In this document: positions 1-11,410 of the stretch, piece by piece
How positions within the stretch are numbered: position 1 is the first letter of the stretch
Layout: every line of letters starts with the position of its first letter
Assembly (NCBI GenBank): GCA_037962975.1
Contig: CM075674.1
Location: 89,420,501-89,484,500 of the forward strand
DNA length: 64,000 bases
Direction: 5' to 3'
Source of the DNA: Clitoria ternatea
Taxonomy: Eukaryota > Streptophyta > Magnoliopsida > Fabales > Fabaceae
Translations under genes and position numbers: made by a program
Notes under the pieces: generated by a model
The model's input: the letters and a program-made list of their open reading frames with translations, nothing else
Told to the model about the DNA's origin: nothing
Database searches by the model: none

Positions 1-2990
1 ATTGTAAAAAGAATCAAAAGTATTAATTATTTTTTCTCTAAAACACTTTTATTAATCATTAATTAAAAAAAGAGAATAAGTAAGATTTGTGAGTCTTGAT
101 AAATATTTAAAAGTAATTTTGAAAACTATTACACCTTTAACTATATGAACCATATTTTTCTAAAAATGAAATTGGTTCAGATGTTCTTGTATTAAAGGAG
201 AAAGATAATATAAAAATACCTCTTAACTAATTACAATTTTAAGAAAATATAATTAAAATAGTTAAATTCATTTAGTTGGTCTACAAATTATACTAATTCT
301 TTTTTTAAAATGTTTTCTTGCTTTTATTAGGATTCATAAATCTCATTCTCTTCCTAATTAATTAATTCATTAATAACTAATATTTTAATAAAAAATTAAT
401 TAATATTAGTTACTTTTCAACAAGATTCTTTATGGAAATAAAGTGAATTTCTATTTATTTAGAAACATAATTAAAATTCACCTATCTTAATTTTTAGAAA
501 ATTTATATATAAGTTAAAAAAATTCCTTTTATTTTCTTAGGCAATATCGTGAATAACCTTACTTTACTTTTCTTTTTCTTTTTCTTTTTAGTCTTTCCCG
601 GTTTCTTTTTCTAGATTCAGAACTCATCTTTCTCGAGCTTTCTCTTCTGCGCCGGCCCTAGACCTTCACCCTGCCTGGTGCATGTGCGGTAGCGCGTCGA
701 CGGTCCACCACCACAAGTCCCTCGCTGCTTCATCTCCGCTGGAGGCCACGCGCTTCATTCGTAATTTCCAAAATTGAGAGTGTTCAATTTCCAAGTCTTG
801 TATATTAATGTTATCAAAATGACGAATGTGTTAATTTGGAAATGAGCATTATTCTGTCGAGTAATTTTTTGATTCGGTTTTCATTTATATCTCAATATCA
901 ATCGGAGGCCTTTAATGTTGGGAAAGGGTGCTGCTGTTACTTGGAGATAAGTTTCTGGTAAAATGCAGCAGTAGCTGGTTGCCGTTGATTGAAGGCTAAT
1001 TTATCCACAATTGTCGTGTAAATATTTTGTTATTTGTAATTGTTAAGCTTTGCAGCTTATACCAATTGGTTAGCTATTTAAATATTTCGAATCAGTCAGG
1101 GTTTGAGTTGCTACTGGTTTTTTTTTTTTCTCAGATTGATGCACGTATGTGAACTGTGAAGGTAATTTTTGCGCAAGGAATCAAGTTACGTCAACCAGAA
1201 CAAAAAGGTATTCAAAGAAACCAAATATATAATGAAGAAAGTGGGTTGGAAATAGTGTATTTTTTTAATTTTTTCGATGGCTAACCCGTTAATTTTTTCA
1301 ATAAAAAACATTTTTTTACTTATATCCCACGGTCTAATTATCTCGAACGGCATGAAAAATCAATATCAACTTTTAAATTTTTTCATTTTTTCAACACCGT
1401 TTTTCAAATTAGAGACCAAACCAAATTTGGTGGGTAGGTCAACCCAATCCTTTTTTAGTGCATTCAGATGGGATAGACTTGAATATGATAGATTAACCTG
1501 TTTTCTCATCTCTGATTTTGAAAAAAAAAATTGATCACCACATTTAACATGCTTAACAATTGTTTCCCCTCGGTTACTGCACCCGTGATTTATTTATTTA
1601 TTTATTTTTAAAATTGAATGAAGGATGATATTATAACTAAAATTGTTAATTTTATATGATCAATGAAATAATACTTTTGTATTTACTTTATTTTATTTTA
1701 TTACGTTATGTTTAGTTAAAAGTTGATCAACTTAAAAAAAATTTTACAATAATTTTAATTATCTTAAACGATGTAAAAAATTAATATTAATTTTTAATTA
1801 TTTTTATAACTTAATTTTTTCAATTACATATTAAACTGAGACTATATTCCCTTTGTTTATTTTTGGATTTTAAAATGGTGTGTAAATAATTTCCCCTCAA
1901 TAGTACATTTTTGCAATGCGACAAAAATAAGCCGAGGTCAACATTTCCTCCTCAATTATTTCCATCACTAAAGTCTCCTCATATGTCCTAGTTAGGTGTG
2001 AGTATGTTTCTGTCTGTTTTTTTTCTTTAGATTTTGATTTTAGTCTCCCATCAATTTGTTTTTGTTTGTTTTAATCCGTTGAGTAAATTAAATAGTTGGT
2101 TGTTAGCTAAACTCTGGTAAGTAATGAGCAATATCTACGCAAGCACTATCATATATATATATATATATATATATATAGTTGAATGACTCCCTTGCCAGAT
2201 GGGAAATTAATTTAAATTTATAATTAATTTGAAAAGTGAATGATTAATGCTCAATAAATACCCTAACGTCTCCGTTTTGGGGGACACAACTCCATCCCTC
2301 TCTTGTGCTTCTTTTTTCCCTCGGAAGCCTTTGGTTATTGTTCTCGGTTGTTTGGTTTACAGTTGGGGAAACGGAATTGAGTTGAAGTGAAAAATTTAAA
2401 GGTTGATATTAATTTTTTACGTCGTTTGAGACAATTAAAACCCCGTTAACCCGTAGGATAAAAAAACTTCCCCCATTTAATAGAGAAAAACTCCGTTGGA
2501 GGAAGTAAGCAAACATCGCCGTTGCAACCTAAGTCTCCTCGGCATAAGCAAAAGAACAACCTAAATTTAAATTAATTTCATACATGGCAAGTGAGTCGCG
2601 CATTAAATTGATGAAAGACTAAAGCAAAATCTTAAAAAAGAGAAATAAAATATGTACTCAAGCTTTGTAGTTTCTCAGGACAGGATAGGGACATAGTCCT
2701 TTTTGAATCTCTTTATGGAAATAATAATAAGATTTGAATCTTCTTAGTTCTTTCCTCATTCATCCATGTTTCTTTCTCGTTCTTGATCCTCCCCTCCCTC
2801 AATTGTGGTTGTGTGATTCATTTATTTTATCATGATGGGCTTGTCTCTTTTTTTTTTTAAGTTGCAGTGTCCTTTGTAGATTCATTGCGACTTCCCTTTT
2901 TTATTTTACATGTTTTTCAAAGGTTTGGGTTTCTCATTTAACTTTTAATTTGGTTCAAATTGATTTTATATTTGTGTAAAATGTTTCAAT
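1..2990. other. AT-rich intergenic DNA, no gene recognised
   Basis: The stretch is AT-rich with many stop codons in all frames. The only long frame here (1277-1534, 85 codons) starts in T/A-rich low-complexity DNA and has no recognisable motif. A short GC-rich island sits at about 635-760, followed by a T-rich stretch. It could be an old 5'UTR or promoter remnant, but no coding exon follows it. Confidence 0.6.
2150..2177. repeat. (AT)n microsatellite
   Basis: An uninterrupted alternating AT run of about 28 bp in spacer DNA. Confidence 0.95.
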
Positions 2991-2999
2991 TTAACCTGG

Positions 3000-3590
3000 T
3001 AGGGTGTTTGCGGATTGGATTGGATTGGTTTTGAGGCCAAAAGTCATCCGATCCAATCAAGAAATCATTATGCGGTTTAAATTGGATCGATTAGGATGTA
3101 CCATGAAATCCAAGCTGATCTGATATATATCGGTTTAGATTAGATTGGATTTCGGTTTTAGAAAATACCTTAAAAATAAATCACTTACTATACAAATCAC
3201 ATACTAATACAAGTAAAGTGAAACATTTTTTTTTTCTTTCTAATTTGAGCAATTGATGAACGTGAATCATAAAATACTAAAATTAAAACATTCGACATTG
3301 TCATTTGGGCTTAAGCTATTTTGCGCATGAACTATAAAATTGAAACATTGGACATTGTCATTTAGGTTTAAGTTATTTTACTTTTAGGAATTATAGAAAC
3401 AAAAGAAATATATTAGACTTTTATTTAACAGGTCCAGAGTAGTACTAGTAATAAAACAACTTTGGATTGGATCGGTTCCTAAAGGTGGAACCGAAATCCA
3501 ATCCAATCCATTAAAAAATATCGGTCTTTTCGGTTATCGGTTTTTTTTGTTATCATTTTTTTGGTTCGGTTGTGCAGAGGCCCTGCAATG
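3000..3590. mobile_element. hAT-like non-autonomous element remnant
   Basis: The left edge reads TAGGGTGTTTGCGG followed by repeated GGATTGGATTGG. Toward the right are ATCCAATCCAATCC at about 3490-3505 and GGTTCGGTTGTGC at about 3565-3578. Plant hAT-like short elements often start TAGGG-GTTCGCGG with GGTTTGGTT-type subterminal repeats and end with the inverse. No transposase is present. I could not find an 8-bp target duplication, so the right boundary is a guess. Confidence 0.4.
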
Positions 3591-3599
3591 TAAACTTGT

Positions 3600-4104
3600 A
3601 GCCTTCTAACATCAGTTATTTTTATAACCAGTGTAAAAATACTTTTTTATATCGGTTATAACCAGTTATAAAATTAAACCGACTTAGTATATAGGGTATA
3701 TGCAATCATTTTACAACGGTTAATTCTAAACTGGTTTTAAAAATAATTTTTTATACCGGTTACTTTTTAAACCAATTTAAAAAATATTTTTAAAACCAAT
3801 TATTTTATAACCAGTGTAAAATGTCAATGTAGAAAGTGAACTGCAAAGGCATACTAGCTTGAGAAGTTGCAGGGGAACCAGACTTTGTTACCATATACAA
3901 TCACTGACACTCTCTTTAATCATTACCATTGATAGGGGCGGATGGTAGTTGGAGGATGCAGGGTGTTGAGCACCCCCAAAACCATTTTTTTTACTAATAC
4001 ATTTTTTAAAAATGAAACACGCCCTAAATTTTTTAGTTAAACCCTTAAAAAAATCACATAGGCCTAATCTATTTGTTTAGCCCAATACCATTTAATTATT
4101 AAAA

Positions 4105-4168
<64 letters not shown>

Positions 4169-4865
4169 TTTTAAGTTACAAATACTTACCGGAATTTAAG
4201 TTATGACTTGCGAGCCACACACTCATACATTGACAATAAAGTTCCTTTCTTTTCCATCGCTACACGTGAAGGAACTAGGATTTAGAAGGAAGACAACAAA
4301 TCTAGTGGAGTGGTCCCATCCCAACAAACAAGAAAACAACATCGATACTAATTAATACTTTCTAATTATTTTTTAGGTTCGTCGGACTTAACTTTCCTAA
4401 ATGACTTTTGTAAGTTTTCATTTCTTCTTTTTGTTATTTTAATTTTGTTTTATAGCTATTAATCACCATGAATATTTGACTATTAATTAAATTCAATATA
4501 TAACTTTTAATTTTTATACTCAGTACCCCCATAAAAAAAGGCTAGCTCTGGCCCTGGCCACCAACATCCTTTATTGTTATTCTTATTGTCTTTAACACCT
4601 TTTACCACATAATCATAACATTTTCCACTATCATGGATTTTGATCCTCTCCTGCAAGAGGTGTCTCCACCATTATCCTGTAAGTTTTGGACCATTAGATG
4701 AGTTGAGGATGGTATTTTGAAATAATCGATGTAAAAAATATTTTTAAATAAGTTATTTTTATAACTAGTATAAAAAATTGATGCTAAAAAATTATTTACA
4801 TTGGTTATAACCGGTGTAAAAAGTAGTATTTAAATCAGTTATTTGTATAACCATTGTAAAAAATC
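3600..4865. repeat. Cluster of ATAACCRGTGTAAAA-type subterminal repeats
   Basis: Degenerate copies of a TTATAACCGGTGTAAAA-like motif occur in two clusters, about 3606-3830 and 4735-4865, in both orientations, flanking roughly 0.9 kb. The core ACCGGTGTAAAA also forms the subterminal repeats of the intact CACTA element at 55495-59306. This may be the wreck of a CACTA-like element. No CACTA terminus or transposase is visible, so the identity is inferred from the repeat only. Confidence 0.45.
4099..4174. repeat. 76-bp perfect palindrome around (TA)n
   Basis: Left arm TTAAAACTGATA (4099-4110) and right arm TATCAGTTTTAA (4163-4174) are exact reverse complements. The 52 bp between them is pure alternating TA, so the whole block is a perfect palindrome. 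Confidence 0.9.
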
Positions 4866-6460
4866 ACAACAAAATTTTTTATATTGGCATAAAAATATTT
4901 TTGTTTCTGTTATTGTTGTTGTTATTATTATTATTATTATTTTGTTTTATTCTTATAGTTCCCTTTTTTGTGCAAGCTTCAGGTTTGGGAAAGGGGTTTT
5001 GAATTTTACAGGCAAACAGAACCCCCATAGAGAAGATGAGAAGGACCATTCACAAGGTCAATACCATTAGAAAATAAAAATGGCAAAGGAAAGTCATTAG
5101 AAATTATGAACAACCTTTAATTTGAAAATGCAACATGGGAATGGCAATCGGTATCAAAAAACAAAGGGGAACATTGTAAATAAAAAAGGGATCTGGAACA
5201 GCAAAGAAGGGATACACATTTCTTTGATTTTTTTTTGCTCTCTACCTTAAATAAAGAAGAAGAACACCAACAACAGACATAGAACTTGGCCTTTCTCTCC
5301 TTCTCGTCTCCTTCACCCCCCTTACCAACAACAACCCAAACAAACTTCTTTAAAAAATACTTACAACAACAAAAAACCTCCATCAACAATATAATAAACC
5401 ACCAAAACAAGCAAAAAAGGTCAAAAAATGCAAAAGGAAGAAGAAAGGAGATAACCTGCCGTTGCCGCCGCCGACCATCGCCGATTGCCGCCCGTCACCC
5501 CCCCCCCCCACGACGCCATTGACCGGCCGCCGCCGCCTCTACCCGCCAACCACCGCCCCTTTTCTTCTTCACTTGGTCTTTTTTCTTTTCTCTCTCCCAC
5601 ACATTCTTTTTTTCTCTCATGCATTTGTTTCAAAATAGAGGCATTAAGGTTTCTCATTTTCTAACCTAATGGGTATGGGCCTCAGAAGGTGAGGCCCAAA
5701 CTTGATTTTTTTTAAATGTCTCTCACCCTCTTTTTAGATCAAATACAAGTGTTTGCCTTACTTTGTAATGATAAGCTCACTTGGTTTAATGGTGATGCAT
5801 GACTTTAAGTACCTAAGGGTCTTGAACCCCCTACATTAATATTTCTTTTTGCTTCATTTTTGATCTTTTGCTCTTACTCTCTCCATTTCTATTATTATTT
5901 GTGTGCTAAACTTTTATTTATTTATTTATTTATTTATTGTGCTTAACATATGGAAAATATTTGTCTCTTTCGGTTACATTGGAGTTTTTTTATTATTTAT
6001 GTTGTTATTTTATTTTAGCTCTTTTTTCAAATGCTTTATATTTATTCTTTCATACCCTTTTTGATGCATTATTCCCTTTATTAACTCATTAAGATAAATA
6101 AGTAACAAATGAATGAATAAATAAATGAAAAAGGTCTTTGGTTTAATTTTGGGATTTTGATTTTTTCCTAAGATTCTAAGTAAAATAAATCTTCCTAGCA
6201 ATGTTAAATATGAAATAAGAAATACTAAAATATAAATATCCCTTTTAGAATAAAATGTCATACAAAAATCTTATAACAAAGTCGTGCAAAGTACTTTGCC
6301 TACATATGCGTTATAAGATTCTGAAGGTTTAAGCACGTGTGGATTTAATCGTCTTGTATTTTTCTTCCTTTGTAAATTTTCTTTCTTTATTAAAAAAAAT
6401 CGAATCAATAAAAAATGGCTTAAAATATTTTCAAAAGTTAATTTTTGTCCCAAGAATTAT
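4866..6460. other. Spacer with a GC/CT-rich patch, no gene recognised
   Basis: Short frames around 4843-5657 come from T-rich, CAA-rich and GCC-rich low-complexity DNA. At about 5455-5560 a CCGCCG-rich patch with a C run is followed by CT-rich sequence, resembling a degraded 5'UTR or promoter edge. Nothing downstream extends into a credible exon. The rest is AT-rich with short ATTT repeats (around 5915-5940). Confidence 0.5.
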
Positions 6461-6464
6461 GTAA

Positions 6465-7281
6465 CCCTGATTTCCTGACACACTCTGGAATACATAGGAG
6501 TGGGAATAAATCCTGTCGGACCTGTTTTTCTTTTTATTAATTTTTATGCGTCTTTATTTTATTCCGATCATTTTATATTGTTACTATTTAATTTAAAAAT
6601 ACCATTTTACTACAAGGATGTTAATTTAGACATGACGTCTTGTTAATCTTCTCATATTTCAATTTCTTTTTTATTTGTTAAATAATAATATTTCTTATAA
6701 AAAAGATTAATTTGGATGAGACGTCCTGTTAGTCTTTTATTTTAATTTACTTTATTTTATTTTACTTTATTTTATTTTATTTTAACTTTCTTAATTTTTA
6801 TTATGTATAAATTAATATTATTTTGGACGAGATGTCCTGTTAATCTTTTAGTTTAGTTTATTTTTAATTATTATTGTTATTACTTATTTAAGTTGTTCGA
6901 TTTAAGATTAATTTGCAAGAGATGTTCTGTTAACCTTATTTCGGAAATTTCTTTTTTCCTTGTCCGTGTTGTTTGTTCCCTTTCTTATTGAGAGGTTAAA
7001 TTAATTTATGGGCTATTCAAAAATGTGCGCGATTAATTTGAGGTAACCGTTTCATAATAGACAGCGTGAGGTGCTAATACCTTCCTCACTTATAATTCGA
7101 CTACTGAATTTAGAATCTCATTTCTGTTATGACTAGTGCTTTAACAAATATTTTCTCGATATTTTACCTTTTTTAAAAAATATTGGTAGTGACTCCCTGT
7201 TTTTCAAAAGGATTTCGAAACCTTGTTTTTCTTTTATTCTCTTTTTACAGTCAACCTCCCACCACGATTCTGGTCATGACA
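6465..7281 (+). mobile_element. Tat/Ogre-like LTR and leader fragment, copy 1
   Basis: This stretch matches the one at 24356-25033 in order. It begins GTAACCCTGATTTC with CATAGGAGTGGG, has four copies of a hairpin-like motif centred on GACGAGATGTCC (about 6614-6940), then GGTAACCGTTTCATAATAGAC, GAGGTGCTAATACCTTCC, and a decayed TGGTAGTGACTCCC where copy 2 has TGGTGGCGACTCCC. It ends near CATGACAG. TGGCGACTCC is the primer-binding site of Ogre/Tat-type elements (tRNA-Arg). That supports plus orientation, but the reverse remains possible. No coding part is attached. Confidence 0.55.
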
Positions 7282-7353
7282 GCGCATCACCAACACTTTG
7301 ACAGTTTCCACCACTGTCATCATCTAACATTTTCCAATATCATCACCACCTTA

Positions 7354-8010
7354 TGTTAGAATATTGACTTGCAAGATGTATTGAGTTTTTTTCTGTTGTT
7401 CTTTTTTGTAACTGTCACAAACAAGAAATTAATTATATTTATTGGTTTCTGATCATTGGGGGACAAAGAATTTATCATATTCATTGGTTTATGATTGTTG
7501 GAATACAAGGAAATAATTTTTCTAAATGATAAATTATTTCTTACCTTTGTATAGTCTCGCAAAAACCTATAAATAGAGTTATCTCTCTTGTTTTCCACTC
7601 CACCTTTAAGCACCACTTTTCCCTTTCACCCATATTTGTTCTTCATCTTATTCCTATTTCTATTTTGTTAGCATTATTATAGGGACTCCAACACAAGTGT
7701 TTCAAAGTGCATTATCTATGAGAATTAACTAACTCAAGGTTGTAGGCGCCTATAAACAATGCCACTACACCACCAACAATCACTTGATCCTACAGAGTTG
7801 CACCTACAAAAATGGAAAATTAAAATAACCATTAATTATAGTCTACAAATTGAACTTAAGAAATCCTATAAAGGCTATAACTTGCATTGAAAAAGTATTA
7901 ATGAAGAGTTAAGAAAGTTTAAAGCTTTCTCTTATTTAATTTTTTTGTAGGCAATAGTATTTGTGTGAAGAAAAATATTTAAAGTATAGTTATAATGTCC
8001 CACTGATATC
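7354..8010 (+). mobile_element. Putative Ty1/copia 5' LTR remnant
   Basis: The block starts TGTTAGAATATT and ends near TGATATCA. It contains a TATA box (TATAAATA at 7568-7575) and is followed at 8014-8026 by TTAGTATAAGAGC, a decayed version of the tRNA-Met PBS TGGTATCAGAGC. Gag and protease remnants of a copia element follow on the same strand. The boundaries are inferred, and no second LTR was found to compare. Confidence 0.45.
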
Positions 8011-8390
8011 AAATTAGTATAAGAGCTTGTTAGGTCCAATGTTGGTATGTGAGCTTAAGAGAGAGTCAATGAAAAAATAGAGAGAAAAACAAAGTAAGTG
8101 AGGAACAAGAGAGTTCTCATAATATTACATGGCCAGGTCCTAAACTATATGGGGATCTTGATTACAACTATTGAGAGTTGTTGGTGACTACCCATTTGGT
8201 AGCTCATGATCTTTGAAGCTTTATTGACTTGGGTTTATCGAACAGAGTTGATGAAGAAAATCTAAAGAAAGACCACTTGGCATTGTCGCAAGTTCAACAA
8301 GGAGTAGATTACTCAAGTAGCAGAGTTGTAGTGTGTTGAGTTTAAAGATTTAGTGGGGGTTATCACTAAGAAAAAAAAAGTAATTTCAGT

Positions 8391-8833
8391 TATTTTCATT
8401 ATGAAAAGTTTGGCCATAAAGCAACAAATTGTAGATTCTAACAACAGGTAGAAAATTAGTACCAGGATATTATAAGAATTCAAACAACCCACAATATTAA
8501 ATTTTGGAAAGCAATAATTTTTCAAAAGATGAAAAATATATGGTATTTAGATATTGGGTGTAGTAATCATATGTTGGGAAAATATGGATTTTTTTCTAGA
8601 TGAATCGGTGAAATCTATAGTAAAATTTGGCAACAACATTACCAACATTCTAATTTTTAAGAAAGGATGAAGCATACTTAGTATGGAAGATAGTACTCAG
8701 AATTTCATCTCTGATGTTTTCTATGATCTCGATCTTTATCATAATCTATTGAGCATAGGACAACTATCGGAAAAAGGCTATAACATGCAAATTCATCATG
8801 GAAGTTGTACTTTGATTAATAAAAATGAAAGAT
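8391..8833 (+). pseudogene. Ty1/copia gag-protease-preintegrase remnant
   Basis: Three pieces in the right order identify a copia polyprotein. At 8391-8438 a zinc-knuckle copy reads YFHYEKFGHKATNC, where the two first cysteines of the CX2CX4HX4C motif are now tyrosines. At 8529-8580 is WYLDIGCSNHM, the copia aspartic-protease site. At 8692-8831 is a gag-preintegrase stretch with NLLSIGQLSEKGY. The pieces lie in different frames with stops between them, so the gene is dead. Integrase, reverse transcriptase and RNase H are missing. The sequence then passes into unrelated DNA. Confidence 0.75.
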
Positions 8834-9362
8834 GATGGTCCAGAGAACAGACTTAGAAAGGAGGGTTGAATAAGTTTGTTCACTTTTTCAGACCAAAAAG
8901 TGATATTTAAGCGCAACAACATTTTGCATAGCAGACCACACTTTTGATTATGCAAAGAGCATGATACTTTGATTAAGCGTACATAATTTTACCAGACTTT
9001 TACTATTGAGTATAACAATAATAATGCACTAGACTTTTGATAGTAACTGTGAACACCTCTTTTGGTCCAGCTCAAAGTGTAAGCTTAAGCGTGAATTACG
9101 AAAAATTGAGAGCATTAGGGGCCTCTCGCTTAAGCGAGACCTCTTTACGCTTGAGAATGAAAGCTGCGCGCTTAAGCGTGCCAAGTTGGAAACAACACTA
9201 TGAGAAAGTGGAAATAGCGTTACATGAAACATGGGTGCACTACAAGGTCAAAAGCATCAAAAGCATCCGTTACCTAAATCAAGGATCAGTGGACATTTTT
9301 AATTAAAAAAAGCACCAGATATCCATTGCCCAAATTGGGGATCAGTGAAGAATTTCCGAGAG
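8834..9362. other. Spacer with CTTAAG-centred palindromes
   Basis: No gene is recognised. The stretch contains a perfect 14-bp palindrome CTCGCTTAAGCGAG (9124-9137) and two related sites, GCTTAAGCG near 9083 and CGCGCTTAAGCG near 9167. An 89-codon frame at 9037-9306 overlaps these repeats and has no known motif. The right end (about 9340-9362) resembles the flank of the TTCCGAGTGA arrays, so the Athila element inserted next to or inside such an array. Confidence 0.5.
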
Positions 9363-9367
9363 AAGAG
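9363..9367. repeat. Target-site duplication AAGAG, left copy
   Basis: AAGAG directly precedes the left LTR. The same five bases directly follow the right LTR at 21782-21786, as expected for an LTR retrotransposon insertion. Confidence 0.92.
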
Positions 9368-9974
9368 TGATGACACATCTTTTTACCATTAATTACTTAC
9401 TCTATTTGTCTGTTTTATTTACTGTTAAATCCTAATAAATGTGTTTTAGCGTAAATTGTCAGTAATCTCCATTTGTAATTTTTATTTCACTATTTGTTAG
9501 TAATCACTATTTTTTTATTTTTACTGTTACTATTGAGTGTTGAATTTTATGATTTCTATTTTCTTTTACTTTTACTGTTTACTAGTGATTGCTGTTTCCA
9601 ATTTCTACTGTTTTTGTTTAGTTTGTGTTAATTAGTATGTTTAAAATAAATTAAGCTTTCATCCTAAAATAAAATCTATTGAAATAACTAAGTTTAATTT
9701 GATTTTATTTTATTTTACAGGTTATCAAATTATTGGAAGCTTCATGAGTATTTTGCAAATAAATTACTCTCCTCCAAGTACAAATTCACATTAATTACTT
9801 TGTGAGGAATAAAAAAAATCCTAGCGTTTTCCTTATTTGTGAAGGTGAAGTAATTTTCATCAATTAGTACTATTTTATTTATAATTAAAGAGTAATTCAT
9901 TGAATTACTTCAAGATCCAAAAATATATATACAATATATATATAATATATAAGATTTGTCCCTACTGCCCGTAT

Positions 9975-10031
9975 CTAAAAAATCTTGTTTTTTTGAATAT
10001 GAAGAAATAAAGAAGCCATTGCAAGTGCCGG
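9975..10031 (-). pseudogene. psaI: Plastid psaI 3' fragment
   Basis: Read on the minus strand, the 57 bp encode the last 18 residues of photosystem I subunit VIII, ending LFLHIQKNKIF and a TAG stop. The N-terminal half is absent and the breakpoint lies at CCGG next to the rps18 upstream spacer. In plastids PsaI is a small thylakoid membrane subunit of photosystem I. Here it is a non-functional nuclear copy. Confidence 0.85.
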
Positions 10032-10348
10032 ATCTATATTTCATATATATGAAATATTTGATAAATTATATACATGTTATATTATTGTATAACATATATT
10101 TTATTATATAACAACATAAAAAAAAGAAGAATTTTTTCTAATAAATGTGATTTTTAGAATAGGAATAAACAAACCATGGATAAATCTAAGCGACTCTTTC
10201 TTAAATCTAAACGATCTTTTCGTAGGCGTTTGCCCCCGATACAATCGGGGGACCGAATTGATTATAAAAACATGGGTTTAATTAATCGATTTATTAGTGA
10301 ACAGGGAAAAATATTATCTAGACGTGTGAATAGATTGACTTTAAAACA
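10032..10348 (+). pseudogene. rps18: Plastid rps18 5' fragment with upstream spacer
   Basis: Positions 10032-10175 look like the rpl33-rps18 spacer. From the ATG at 10176 the frame encodes the first 57 residues of plastid ribosomal protein S18, with SKRSFRRRLPPIQSGDRIDY and SEQGKILSRRVNRLTLK. Plastid S18 is about 100 residues long. At 10349 the sequence switches to ycf2 on the other strand, so the apparent 105-codon frame to 10493 is a chimera of rps18, antisense ycf2 and LTR. It is not expected to function in the nucleus. Confidence 0.9.
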
Positions 10349-10471
10349 CTTTGAATTCCATATTCGAAGTTGCGATCGAATCGATTCATTAAAAAGAATT
10401 GATTCAATAAATTTCTTATGTACCCATGGGTGCTATATTGGATTTGAATCAGATTTCGGATCAATCTATAT
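10349..10471 (-). pseudogene. ycf2: Plastid ycf2 internal fragment
   Basis: On the minus strand one frame reads LIRNLIQIQYSTHGYIRN followed by FFLMNRFDRNFEYGIQ, which I recognise as an internal part of the very large plastid protein Ycf2. About 41 codons are present. The block is bounded by rps18 on one side and by LTR sequence (CTTATCTATGC) on the other. Confidence 0.85.
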
Positions 10472-11403
10472 CTTATCTATGCTTCTAAAATAAACAAAAT
10501 AAGTTCCTACTTTCTCTCAAGAGTGCCAACGTAAATTTCAAATGCTGATGGGAATTTATATTCACGTTGGAATGCTTCTAAGTGCAAGGTTCCTTTGCCT
10601 AAAATTTATTTCCAAGAAGCCAAAAGAAGTCCACATGGTCAAAAGCTTCCAAGGACCAAATATTTTATAAAAAATTTGGAAACTAACTCCATTCATTGAA
10701 GAAATTTTGGCTGCACCATGTTCCAATTAATTAAAGCAAACAAATGCATCTTTCTTCCAAGTTCTCAAGCTTTTCACGTTGAAAAGTCACACAAGGGTCC
10801 ATTGCTTCAAATAATTTTTAAAAACAAAACACCTCCTTCTTTCACGTTGGAAAGCTTTCAAGAAGGGGTCCATGTTCCTAATATTTTATGCAAGGTTTGT
10901 ATCCATTTCCAATTGGTAACACGGCTGCAGCAAAGGAATAAGGCTCCATGTCAATTATTCAATACAAAGGCAAAAGGCACACATGGGTCCATGTGAGTTG
11001 CTATTGTTTTGGACAGAAACTAACATGAAAGGAAGTGAATAAAGTGGAGCTGGACAACAAAGAAATAAATAGATAAAAGGAATGGAATTTATGTAAAAAG
11101 CTGACAGCAAACAGCAAGAAATGGGACAGCAAACAGCAGGGAATATTGAACAGCAACAGCAATAGAATGGACAACTTATTAACGTGAATAATGCTAGCTG
11201 ATGGGCAACATAATTCTGGACAGCAAAACAACAAATTTTAAAGTTAAATGCTGCTGGAAAATGGGCAAAGTGAATGGAGCTAAACAGACAGAAATGGAAG
11301 GCAAAATGGCATGTTTCCTTGGTACAAGAAATGGCAACGTGAAGCACCATGGGCAAGGTAATGGGCTGAATTAATTTGCCTAAAAATTCAGCCAAGAAAG
11401 CTC

Positions 11404-11410
11404 TATAAAT
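11404..11410 (+). promoter_or_regulatory. LTR TATA box
   Basis: TATAAAT in a GC-richer context of the left LTR, repeated at 20831-20837 in the right LTR. It marks the likely U3/R boundary region of the Athila element. Confidence 0.65.

Larger units (their letters stand above)
9802..10471. other. Composite nuclear plastid DNA insertion (NUPT)
   Basis: About 670 bp inside the left LTR have no counterpart in the right LTR, where 36 bp (19858-19893) occupy the position. The block holds three recognisable plastid pieces: the 3' end of psaI on the minus strand, the 5' part of rps18 on the plus strand and an internal piece of ycf2 on the minus strand. The 9802-9974 part is probably the spacer downstream of psaI. 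These loci are not adjacent in this arrangement in standard angiosperm plastomes, so separate fragments were probably joined before or during insertion, with loss of 36 bp of LTR. Confidence 0.85.

Noticed and set aside
5286..5657. Overlapping frames in a GCC-rich patch
   Set aside because: Low-complexity CAA, GCC and CT runs generate them on both strands. No conserved motif is present.
8313..8525. Minus-strand frame at the copia remnant
   Set aside because: It is antisense to the zinc-knuckle and protease remnants, which are recognisable on the plus strand.
10176..10493. Apparently intact 105-codon rps18-like gene
   Set aside because: Only the first 57 codons match plastid S18. The rest is antisense ycf2 plus LTR sequence, and the block sits inside a nuclear LTR.
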